From: 20CM-2-55-15 sp963738025
GTDB taxonomy: Bacteria > Acidobacteriota > Terriglobia > 20CM-2-55-15
DNA length: 64,000 nucleotides
Reading direction: 5' to 3'
Assembly (NCBI GenBank): GCA_963738025.1
Contig: CAVTWA010000020.1
Span: 186,001-250,000, forward strand
Positions within the stretch are counted from its first letter, which is position 1. Every line of letters starts with the position of its first letter. The translations under genes and the position numbers were made by a program. Of this stretch, positions 1 to 7,196 are shown in pieces. Below the pieces are notes generated by a model. That model saw only the letters and a program-made list of their open reading frames with translations. It was not told the origin of the DNA and did not search any database.

Positions 1-108
1 AACGTTGGCACCCATGTCCGTGAATACCGTGTGTGAGCGCGACAAAAGATCGTCGAGCTTTGCACGCCGGAAGTTGCGTCGAATGTTCAATTTTTGGGTC
101 GTAGTCAT
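1..108 (-). CDS. Unknown protein, N-terminal 36 codons only
   Basis: An ATG at 108-106 on the minus strand opens a frame that runs off the left edge without a stop. It begins MTTTQKLNIRRNFRRAKLDD. An AAGGA ribosome-binding site lies about 7 bases upstream. The start overlaps the stop of the small upstream frame by four bases (ATGA), so the two are probably translationally coupled. The visible part is basic and has no signal peptide or membrane segment. The family cannot be recognised from 36 residues. Confidence 0.55.
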   Translation of the reverse strand, partial: MTTTQKLNIRRNFRRAKLDDLLSRSHTVFTDMGANV

Positions 109-284
109 TTGGTTTTCCTTCGATTATTGGTTAACGGTGAGTGGCTCAAAGTTTCGACAATGCTGGAGATCCGGACCTGAGCCTTCCCCGAATCCTCCAA
201 ACTTGCCAGGCGTCGTATAAATGTGAGCGGTGCGCCGAGCGTTGTCTCAAATACCGAACTTGATTTTTCCATCAACATGCTCAT
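105..284 (-). CDS. Small protein of unknown function (59 aa)
   Basis: This short frame starts at ATG 284, about 7 bases after an AAAGGA site; a second ATG at 290 is too close to that site. It ends in an ATGA overlap with the partial gene at 1-108. That coupling and the ribosome-binding site are the only arguments that it is translated. The product is polar with no cysteine motif, signal peptide or membrane helix, and I recognise no family. A chance frame upstream of the next gene is possible. Confidence 0.35.
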   Translation of the reverse strand: MSMLMEKSSSVFETTLGAPLTFIRRLASLEDSGKAQVRISSIVETLSHSPLTNNRRKTK

Positions 285-460
285 GATCATTTCCTTTCAA
301 CTCCATCGTTGGCCTCTTTTTTTGGCCCATACTTATATAAATCCCCGCAAAACGGAAAGTGACTGAAACATTTTTTAAGTTGCTGAATGCGAGCGACTTA
401 GTGCGACGCAAAAACTATCGTGTTGCGGCCCAAACCAGTTTTTTGCAAATCGGCAGGTGG

Positions 461-940
461 TCGATCGTGACGAACACGTGTCGATCGCGACGAACACGTG
501 TCGATCGCGACGAACACGTGTCGATCGCGACGAACACGTGTCGATCGCGACGAACACGTGTCGATTGCGACGAACACGTGTCGATCGTGACGAACACGTG
601 TCGATCGTGACGAACACGTGTCGATCGTGACGAACAGGTGTCGATCGCGACGAACACGTGTCGATCGCGACGAACACGTGTCGATCGCGACGAACACGTG
701 TCGATCGCGACGAACACGTGTCGATCGCGACGAACACGTGTCGATCGCGACGAACACGTGTCGATCGTGACGAACACGTGTCGATCGCGACGAACACGTG
801 TCGATCGTGACGAACACGTGTCGATCGTGACGAACACGTGTCGATCGTGACGAACACGTGTCGATCGCGACGAACACGTGTCGATCGTGACGAACGCGTG
901 TCGATCGTGACGAACGCGTGTCGATCGCGACGAACAGGTT
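461..940. repeat. Tandem array, 24 copies of a 20-bp unit
   Basis: Twenty-four head-to-tail units of TCGATCGCGACGAACACGTG fill these 480 bases with no spacer. The main variation is at base 8 (C or T, so GCGA or GTGA). Single changes occur in the unit at 561 (TCGATTG) and in the ACACG segment (units at 621, 881 and 901), and the last unit is degenerate (AGGTT). Each unit holds two palindromes, CGATCG and CACGTG. Because 20 is not a multiple of 3, the array reads through all minus-strand frames and gives long spurious frames. No spacer variation is present, so it is not a CRISPR. It ends exactly where a kinase-type gene tail begins. Confidence 0.97.
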
Positions 941-1123
941 AGCGTGACTGCCCTCAGCCAGACATTGCAACTCGGTATTCCCAGGGTCCTTCTCGCCAGA
1001 GTCGCGAGCGACTCTTACGACGTCACTTCAGATGGCCAACGGTTCGTTGTGTTGTCAAACGTGGACAATGAGCCCTTAATGCCGATTCATATCGTCGTCA
1101 ATTGGGCCAGCGAAAGATACTGA
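941..1123 (+). pseudogene. C-terminal remnant of a TolB/WD40-repeat protein (kinase tail)
   Basis: Sixty codons directly after the tandem array read into a TGA at 1121. The translation contains DSYDVTSDGQRFVVLS and ends PIHIVVNWASERY. This matches the last beta-propeller blade and closing VVNW motif of the PD40/TolB-like tails on many acidobacterial Ser/Thr kinases. The frame cannot be extended upstream, because TGA triplets from the C-to-T variants of the array interrupt it (for example at 848). What remains is therefore a dead 3' end; the rest of the gene has been lost or replaced by the array. Confidence 0.7.
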
Positions 1124-1133
1124 AGAAGGATGG

Positions 1134-1191
1134 ATAAGCCACGGATTTGAACGGATTGAAATCCGCTGAATCCGTTCAATCCGTGGCTCAT
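1134..1191. repeat. Dispersed palindrome, 9-bp ACGGATTNA modules (copy 1)
   Basis: An inverted repeat opens ATAAGCCACGGATTTGAACG and closes with the mirrored TTCAATCCGTGGCT. Its arms are built from nonamers of the type ACGGATTNA. It lies 11 bases after the kinase-tail stop. Seven more copies or half-copies occur in the window. The right outer end is degenerate (CTCATT instead of CTTATC). Confidence 0.9.
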
Positions 1192-1747
1192 TACGTCGAT
1201 CGCGAGTGTAGTCCAAGAATTAAATGGACATTCCGTCACTGTAGGCGCGCTCTATGAGCGCGGATAGTCGGAATAAGCGGCCGTGGCGAGTTGCTCCCGG
1301 ACGCGGGAGGGCGCCGAGGTCTCATAACCGTGCATTATGTGACTCACGATGGGGCGAAATGGAGCCCTTTGGGCTGTCGGGCGGCAGAAATGAGCCGGGG
1401 CGCGGTGGAAATTAGCCGAGGGCAAATCAGAGCAAAAGCAACAACAACTGCGAGTCTGTTTCTAAACATAACGCCCTTCGCGCTAGCAGATCGTTAGCTC
1501 AACAGGGGCCGGTACTGCGGCTTGCCGGGTTGTTCGTGCCGTCCCGTAGAAAAAGACGCAATTGCCCCGAAACAACCCGCTTGAATGGGAGATCATGTCG
1601 ACAATTCGCAAGCCCTGCGCCCTTCACTGGAAAGCTATTGCTTTTCTCTTCCACCCCGCGCACTTCGGCGTCAGAATCTCAAGGCGAAGAGCCGGTGTGC
1701 GTGCCTGCCAAAGTGGCGCTGCGCGGCAAACCGCAGCAGCAGGGACA
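1192..1747. other. Gene-poor stretch, no gene recognised
   Basis: No frame here has both a convincing ribosome-binding site and a recognisable product. Open stretches at about 1291-1497 and 1562-1747 show no family signature. The region adjoins dead genes on both sides, so it may hold decayed sequence, but I cannot name a source. Confidence 0.5.
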
Positions 1748-2116
1748 ATGGCGAAGACGACCGTACCGTATTGGAATGCACTCAATCCGAGCAGCAAGCA
1801 CAGGTGGAAACCGATCCAGGGTTTGGAAGGTATCGCCGAGGAACTTACGTTGAGCATCGACGTGGGTACAGGCGAATACACGCGCTTAACGAGATTCAAT
1901 CCCGGTGCGGATACTAGCGCGTTCGGCAGTAAGAGTCACGACTACCCCGAAGAAGTCTTTATAGTGACCGGGCGACTTTATGACCAGGCGTTTAACATGT
2001 GGCTGGAGACCGGACACTATTGCAGCAGGCCACCCGGAGAGGTTCATGGCCCTTTCCGAACCGATATCGGTTGTGTGGTTCTCGAAGTGTCGTTCCCAAA
2101 TAGACATCGCTTATGA
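1748..2116 (+). CDS. Cupin-domain protein (ChrR-like fold)
   Basis: The frame is open from 1562, but recognisable protein begins at MAKTTVPYWNAL, so ATG 1748 is chosen (122 aa). The product shows a single cupin barrel: TRLTRFNPGAD leads to an acidic loop with SHDYPEEVFIVTGRLYD, then SRPPGEVHGPF, which matches the second cupin motif with its metal-ligand His. This is the pattern of short ChrR-like cupins. The reaction cannot be inferred. The stop overlaps the start of the MetE-like gene by four bases (ATGA), so the two were an operon; that partner is now frameshifted. Confidence 0.65.
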   Translation: MAKTTVPYWNALNPSSKHRWKPIQGLEGIAEELTLSIDVGTGEYTRLTRFNPGADTSAFGSKSHDYPEEVFIVTGRLYDQAFNMWLETGHYCSRPPGEVHGPFRTDIGCVVLEVSFPNRHRL

Positions 2117-3229
2117 AAGGTCAGAGATCCCAGGGCATTTTGACAACGCATGTCGGCAGTCTTCCCCGCCCCAAGGATCTTCTCGATCTCATGAAAGCCA
2201 AAGTGACGGGCACTCCTCCCGACGCACAGCTGTACGAAGGTAAGCTTCGGAGCGCAGTCGTCGAATGTGTTTCCAGGCAGGCCGAAACCGGAATCGATGT
2301 CCTGAACGATGGCGAGCAATCGAAGCCTGGCTTCTTTACCTATATTCGCGAGCGATTGGAAGGCTTCGAACCCCGGCCGCAGCGGCCGACGCAAGCTTGG
2401 CCACTCGAAGTGAACGCATTCCCGGAATACTACGAACAGTATTTCAAGGAGGCCATGGGCGGCGGCGCCGTCGCGCCGATCGTTCCGATGGTCTGTACGG
2501 GACCAATCCGGTATTGTGGCGCCGAACCGCTCAACCGTGACATCGAAAACCTCAAAGCGGCCGCTTCCCCGGTTAAAGCTCATGCCGCATTCATGTCGTC
2601 GATAGCGCCCAGCGGCACGGGAGCCAACGACTACTACCGTACCGAAGAAGAGTTCTTTCATGCTGCCGGCGCGGCGCTTCGCACGGAATATCATGCAATC
2701 ATTGAAGCAGGCTTCCTGCTCCAGATTGACGATCCTTTCCTCACGGACATCTTTGCAGATCCTGCGTGTGATGCTTCCGGCCGGCATAGACGTGCCTCCA
2801 TGTTCGTCGAAGCAATCAATGAAAGTCTGCGCGGGATTCCAGAAGAAAAGATTCGCTTTCATACCTGTTACGGTATTAACGAGGGACCGCGGATCTACGA
2901 CGCGCCTCTCGATCAGATTGTGCCCTACATGCTGAAGATTCATGCCGGCGCATACAGCTTCGAGGCAGCAAACCCGCGGACGAACACGAATATCATCTGT
3001 GGGAACGCGTGAAGCTTCCGGAGGGCAAAATCCTCATTCCCGGTGTGATTACGCACGCCAGCAACATCGTTGAGCATCCGGAACTGATTGCCGAACGCCT
3101 TGTCCGGTTTGCGAAACTCGTTGGCCGTGAAAATGTGATCGCCGGAGCAGACTGCGGGTTTTCGTCACAGGCAACATACCGTCCGGAAGTTCATCCGACT
3201 GTCGTCTGGGCAAAGTTCGGCCTTACGGG
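2113..3229 (+). pseudogene. MetE-like methyltransferase, frameshifted and 3'-truncated
   Basis: The frame opens with MKGQRSQGILTTHVGSLPRP, typical of the cobalamin-independent methionine synthase C-terminal family (short MetE-like proteins). It continues through DVLNDGEQSKPGF and HTCYGIN. Around 2977 the conserved stretch jumps frame: the in-frame text ends in TGA at 3010-3012, while another frame continues D-E-H-E-Y, then KLPEGKILIPGVITHASNIV, and GADCGFSS with the expected metal-ligand Cys. One lost base near 2977 explains this. Similarity stops after VVWAKF (about 3222), before the normal C-terminus, where a different gene fragment is joined. The gene is therefore broken twice, unless the first break is a sequencing error. 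Confidence 0.8.
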
Positions 3230-3239
3230 ACGGAGCCCG

Positions 3240-3551
3240 GCTGGCAAGCAAGCACCTGTGGTCTTCGGGTACGGCGTTCTAAGATATTCCGACTGGAACG
3301 GTTGTTCATCCGGAGGCAAGCAGGGATTGAAGGAGGCGCAGGGCTTCCCAAATGACTTCGACGGCATTGTCGCCGGCGCTCCCGCAGCATACGGGACGCA
3401 TCTGACCGCGTCTGCGGCGTGGATTGGACAGGCGGTAAACCGCACCGAGTCCAGTTATATTCCTTCCACAGAGTTTTCGCTGATTCCGGGTGTGTATCAG
3501 GTCGTTCAATCGTTCGCGGATCCTACCGGAGGAAAATGGCAGATCACTTAA
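3240..3551 (+). pseudogene. Tannase/feruloyl-esterase fragment fused to the MetE-like remnant
   Basis: In the same frame as the MetE-like 3' part, the translation switches to YSDWNGCSSGGKQGLKEAQG and FPNDFDGIVAGAPAA. This is the nucleophile-elbow block of the tannase/feruloyl esterase family (GCSxGG with the catalytic Ser), followed by a stretch ending SSYIPSTEFSLI. Only about 70 residues of a normally 500-residue secreted esterase remain. There is no start, signal peptide or downstream catalytic Asp/His block. The join to the MetE-like segment lies between about 3223 and 3270. I read it as debris from a deletion or rearrangement. Confidence 0.7.
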
Positions 3552-3559
3552 CAAGGCTG

Positions 3560-3810
3560 CATTGAACCGAAATGCCGTCGGATGGGCGCGAGCTATATCA
3601 CCTGGCCCTCGATGGGAAATTGATGGCTGTCTCGCGCCAGTGGCTCTATTCGACACTCCACTCACCTTTCAGCGAGGGCAACTCCCAAGAACGCATCGTT
3701 ACGATGTCGCACCGGTTGGGCGATTTCTGCTCGCGGTCCCGAAAGCAACTCTGCAGCTCCTCCGATCGTCGCCGTGATGAATTGGACAGCCGGCCTCGAA
3801 AAGAAACATG
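3560..3810 (+). pseudogene. Second kinase/TolB tail remnant, several frameshifts
   Basis: Three frames together spell a TolB/WD40-type kinase tail. First PSDGRELYHLALDGKLMAV (from about 3571), then in another frame PVALFDTPLTFQRGQLPRTH followed by RYDVAPVGRFLLAVP, and finally VMNWTAGLEKK near 3774-3808. The closing MNWTAGL motif is the same kind of ending as in the remnant at 941-1123. At least two frameshifts and the lack of any upstream kinase domain show that it is dead. Confidence 0.75.
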
Positions 3811-3932
3811 AAGGTAGCCGTAGGCATTTTCGTGCCTTGTTCTCCCCAGGAGACGCATCCTGTCCGCCCCAGCTCCTTTTTTTCCAGCGAGTTAGGTGGT
3901 ATTGTACGCGACCACGGTTGTTTGGAGGGCAA

Positions 3933-4652
3933 GTGCGTAAGCCATCACGACTTCTATACACTCTGGCGGTCTTCCTAACGAGCTTTTATGCGATATGGTG
4001 CGGGCGTGGCGTGGAACCAACAGCCGCCTTGTTTGCGGCGACTACACAGCAACAGCAACAGGCGCAGACCAGGCCCGTTATTTCAGATCCGCAAGAAGCG
4101 TTGGAGGCGTTGCTCGCCGGCATTCGGAGGTTCGACAAGTTGCCAGCTTATCGGGAACGAGTCAAAAGTATCCGGGAGGATGCAGAGTGGCTGCGAAAAT
4201 CCCGCCGGAATTGGCCATCAGCAAATTACAGCGGGTTTACATTAGATATTCAATTGGACCTGGATCTCCTCAATGCACTCACAACACGAGACAGCTCCGA
4301 TCTGGAACAGATGCGGATCGTTGCGCAAGATCTCAACATCAAGCGGCGCCAGTGCCGCCAACTCGGTGGACCGCACACGGTGAGCGTCAGTGTGAGCACC
4401 AAGGACAAATCAGACCATGAAGTTGGTGGATTCGAGGTGTGGTTCGTTAAAAAGGGATTCGAGAAGCAACAACAATATTATCGATCGTTTCCAACATACA
4501 GCAGCCCTGCTCGTCGGGATTTTCCCGATGCAGGTTACTATGTGCTCTGGGCAGCCCACCCCGGCGAACCCTCTAAAACTGGGTTCAAGAAAGATGTCGA
4601 AGTTGGCCCGGGAGCCCAGGTATTGATCGATCTCACCCCACCTTTGTTCTAG
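3933..4652 (+). CDS. Exported protein of unknown function (239 aa)
   Basis: The GTG at 3933 is chosen because GGAGG lies 5 bases upstream and the product then begins with a good signal peptide (basic RKPSRLLY, then a hydrophobic stretch to about residue 22). The frame is open further upstream, but only through the kinase-tail debris. After a Gln-rich linker comes a helical region (EALEALLAGIRRFDKLPAYR), then a beta-rich C-terminus with GFEVWFVKKGFE and a PEGA-like ending. I recognise no family. It is two bases from the next gene, a four-helix membrane protein, and probably forms a two-gene operon with it. Confidence 0.6.
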   Translation: MRKPSRLLYTLAVFLTSFYAIWCGRGVEPTAALFAATTQQQQQAQTRPVISDPQEALEALLAGIRRFDKLPAYRERVKSIREDAEWLRKSRRNWPSANYSGFTLDIQLDLDLLNALTTRDSSDLEQMRIVAQDLNIKRRQCRQLGGPHTVSVSVSTKDKSDHEVGGFEVWFVKKGFEKQQQYYRSFPTYSSPARRDFPDAGYYVLWAAHPGEPSKTGFKKDVEVGPGAQVLIDLTPPLF

Positions 4653-4654
4653 TT

Positions 4655-5209
4655 ATGTTGTGGTTCCGCAAACTACAAACTGAAGTTGGCCAGATCTCGG
4701 CAGCACTAATGACGACCATTGGTGGCTTTCTGATACCTCCCCCGATAGGCTTTCTCAGCACCGACGTTCAGATGTGGCCGAAAGTCGGAGGGTACGTCAT
4801 TGGCATTATCACAACTTTGCTCATCGTCATTGGCCAGAACACAAAGCAGCGCCGGTTCACAAAGACATGGTTTGCAACGACTGTGATTGCACTCCTGCTC
4901 GCAATCATGGCATTTTTTGGCTACCGATACGTCACGAGTACCCGCACATGCGCCTATTATGACCAATGGAAGATCATAGGATCCGAGTTGTCCGCCGACG
5001 CAATCGATTATGAACGCGATCACCCGCGTGCCAGTTGTGAAGAATTGCTGAAAGCGTTTACGGGCGACGTCAAGGAGATTTGGAGCGAAACCTCGCTTCG
5101 AGGCTCAGAATTTCTATTGAGTATCACCTATCTTTCCGTTCTTCCACTGCTAACCGTCGCATCAATCGCAAGCTTGCAGGCCTATCGATGCAGCCGGAAC
5201 CGACGATAG
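4655..5209 (+). CDS. Integral membrane protein of unknown function (184 aa)
   Basis: ATG 4655 lies two bases after the stop of the exported protein, so the two are very likely co-transcribed. The product has about four hydrophobic segments: near residues 13-34 (SAALMTTIGGFLIPPPIGFL), 44-62, 72-93 and 155-176. A soluble loop between helices 3 and 4 carries two Cys (TCAYYDQW and ASCEELL) that could form a disulphide. No catalytic motif or known family was recognised. Confidence 0.6.
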   Translation: MLWFRKLQTEVGQISAALMTTIGGFLIPPPIGFLSTDVQMWPKVGGYVIGIITTLLIVIGQNTKQRRFTKTWFATTVIALLLAIMAFFGYRYVTSTRTCAYYDQWKIIGSELSADAIDYERDHPRASCEELLKAFTGDVKEIWSETSLRGSEFLLSITYLSVLPLLTVASIASLQAYRCSRNRR

Positions 5210-5363
5210 CAAATATTTACCGGTGGACAAAGTGGTTGCATACGTTACCGGTGCTGCACTAGCTGCTTTGTATCAAGTAATGCCAGTGTGGGCGCCATTT
5301 TGAGAGGAGACAAAGTCCTCGGTGGCCTCTTCCCCTGCTTGTATAGTGACCTGGGGAGGGACT

Positions 5364-6425
5364 ATGCGGCGAGTACTATTGTTCCTGAGCACCGTCGCCA
5401 TCGGCCTTGGCGTGGCGGCATTCCAATCGCAGCAGAAACCGGCGGGAACCGGTCACAATGGAAAGGCTTATCGCTTCAATAAAGTAAGAGAAGGCGTCTA
5501 TCACGTCATCGGAACCGGCGCGCTGACGGTGGTGGGTAATTCGTCCGTCATCGTCAACGACGACGATGTGATTCTCGTAGATGACCACGTATCGCCCGCC
5601 GCGGCATGGGTGTTGCTCGACGAATTGAAAGACATCACCACCAAGCCCGTTCGATATGTCATCAATACCCATTTTCACTACGACCACGCGCACGGCAACC
5701 AAGTTTTCGCAAAAGATGTCAACATCATTGGCCACGAATTCACTCGGGAAATGCTGCTGGGAGGAAAGTCGAAAGAGATGCCTCTCTATCAGAATTACGT
5801 CAACGGCCTTCCAGCACAGATCGAGAACTTGAAGAAGGCCGTAGCGGCGGAATCCGACGTGGGGAAAAAAGCCGCTGCACAAACGCGCCTCGACATCGCG
5901 CAGAATAATGCGGCTTCGCAGGCCGAACTCAAGCCCACGCCGCCGAATGTGACGCTGCGCACGGAAATGACGTTGCATCGCTCGTTTCAGGGCAGCGATC
6001 GCGAAATTCAGATCCGCTTTATCGGACGCGCACACACGGGTGGCGATGTCATTGTGTACTTGCCCAGGGAAAAAGTCGTCATGACCGGCGACATGCTTGT
6101 TGGAGCAGGCATTTCGAATATGAGCGACGCTTACGTCAACGAGTGGGTGTCGACGCTCGACAATCTGAAGAAGATCGATTTCGAAACCGTGCTTCCCGGC
6201 CACGGCGAAGCGTTCACAGACAAAGCGAAGATTGAGTACTGGCAGGCGTACCTGCGGGACGTTTGGACCGAGGTCGGCAAGTTAAAACAGCAAGGCGTGT
6301 CTGCCGAAGATGCAGCGAAACGAGCGGATTTGACGAAGCATAAAGACCATTTTCCAACGATCAATGGTCCGGGACTCCCGCTGATCGCCGTCAATCGGAT
6401 CTACCAGTTGCTCGACCAGAAATAG
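5364..6425 (+). CDS. Exported metallo-beta-lactamase-fold hydrolase
   Basis: ATG 5364 follows GGGAGG at good spacing and gives a signal peptide (MRRVLLFLSTVAIGLGVAAF); an ATG at 5322 lies upstream without such support. The metal-binding motif THFHYDHAHGN is at residues 102-112 (His103, His105, Asp107, His108). GRAHTGGDVIVY supplies the next His, MTGDML the bridging Asp and LPGHGE the final His. A helical insert (about 150-190) separates the halves. Proteins of this kind, about 350 aa with a C-terminal LxxVGKLKQQG-type helix, are periplasmic MBL hydrolases of unproven substrate. Beta-lactamase activity should not be assumed. Confidence 0.85.
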   Translation: MRRVLLFLSTVAIGLGVAAFQSQQKPAGTGHNGKAYRFNKVREGVYHVIGTGALTVVGNSSVIVNDDDVILVDDHVSPAAAWVLLDELKDITTKPVRYVINTHFHYDHAHGNQVFAKDVNIIGHEFTREMLLGGKSKEMPLYQNYVNGLPAQIENLKKAVAAESDVGKKAAAQTRLDIAQNNAASQAELKPTPPNVTLRTEMTLHRSFQGSDREIQIRFIGRAHTGGDVIVYLPREKVVMTGDMLVGAGISNMSDAYVNEWVSTLDNLKKIDFETVLPGHGEAFTDKAKIEYWQAYLRDVWTEVGKLKQQGVSAEDAAKRADLTKHKDHFPTINGPGLPLIAVNRIYQLLDQK

Positions 6426-6535
6426 CGTTCCCAACGTTCCAACTGGCTGGAAGGCATTTCGGTAAAAAGAGGTCATCGACGGATCGACGATCGACAAACT
6501 GCAACAACACGTTTTTCCCGATTCGGAGGCATCGG

Positions 6536-6967
6536 ATGATAAGAAACTTTCTGGCAATCCTCATTCTGCCTGCGATGGCAGGGCCGCTGCTCGCCCACCA
6601 TTCGGAAGCAGCGGACTACGACCTCAACAAGAAGGTGAACATCACCGGGACGATCACGAAAGTCGAGTGGCAGAACCCACACATCCGGTTCTGTCTCGAT
6701 GTGAAAGACGGTGCCGGCAACGTGACCGCATGGGGAATTTCCGCGGCGCCCCCGGGAGCGCTGAAGCTCAGAGGCGTTACGATGGGAGACCTTGCAATCG
6801 GCGCCGTGATTCGTGTCACAGGCGCGCGGGCTCGTGACGGCTCCAACAGAGCCTCCAGCCACGGCATGACATTTGCCGACGGCAGGAGTGTCATGCTCGG
6901 GCCCGCCGAATTCGAGTCTCCGAGCGGAAACCCGCCTCCAAGCGGCACGCCAATTAATTGCCGCTGA
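6536..6967 (+). CDS. DUF6152-type exported protein
   Basis: ATG 6536 lies behind GGAGGCATCGG. The product (143 aa) starts with a signal peptide that ends at GPLLAHHSEA, followed by the YDLNKKVNITGTITKVEWQN strand. His at the mature N-terminus, then a GTIT-x-VEWxNPH block and an OB-like beta fold, are the features of the small DUF6152 family common in acidobacterial and proteobacterial genomes. No function is established. It lies about 110 bases downstream of the metallo-hydrolase and may be read with it. Confidence 0.7.
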   Translation: MIRNFLAILILPAMAGPLLAHHSEAADYDLNKKVNITGTITKVEWQNPHIRFCLDVKDGAGNVTAWGISAAPPGALKLRGVTMGDLAIGAVIRVTGARARDGSNRASSHGMTFADGRSVMLGPAEFESPSGNPPPSGTPINCR

Positions 6968-7196
6968 ATTCTGTACCGCAATCAGCGCGGAATTTCCTGG
7001 CGAGGCCCGTTTAGTGTTAAGACGGCTCTTGAAATACGGGAACGGAGCGTTAAGAGAGCAAGGCCGATCTGACTTATGGATGTGCTGAAACAACTTGACC
7101 AAGCCCTTGATGCCAGGTAGTGAGACGTGGTGTGACTGACTCCTCACTAGAAGAACGCAAGACTCTTCTGACGATTGCAGACCGCACCTTACGCGC

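Noticed and set aside
461..940. CRISPR array
   Set aside because: The units are contiguous and nearly identical with no unique spacers, and no cas gene is present.
375..970. Long open frames of 140-190 codons on the minus strand over the tandem array
   Set aside because: A 20-bp repeat without stop triplets on the minus strand keeps all three frames open; the translations are the same repeat read in different phases and have no start signal.
2044..2943. Minus-strand frame of 299 codons opposite the MetE-like gene
   Set aside because: It is the shadow of a recognisable plus-strand protein, with no family and no ribosome-binding site.
5376..6203. Minus-strand frame of 275 codons opposite the metallo-hydrolase
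   Set aside because: The plus strand encodes a complete metallo-beta-lactamase-fold protein; the minus frame has no recognisable content.
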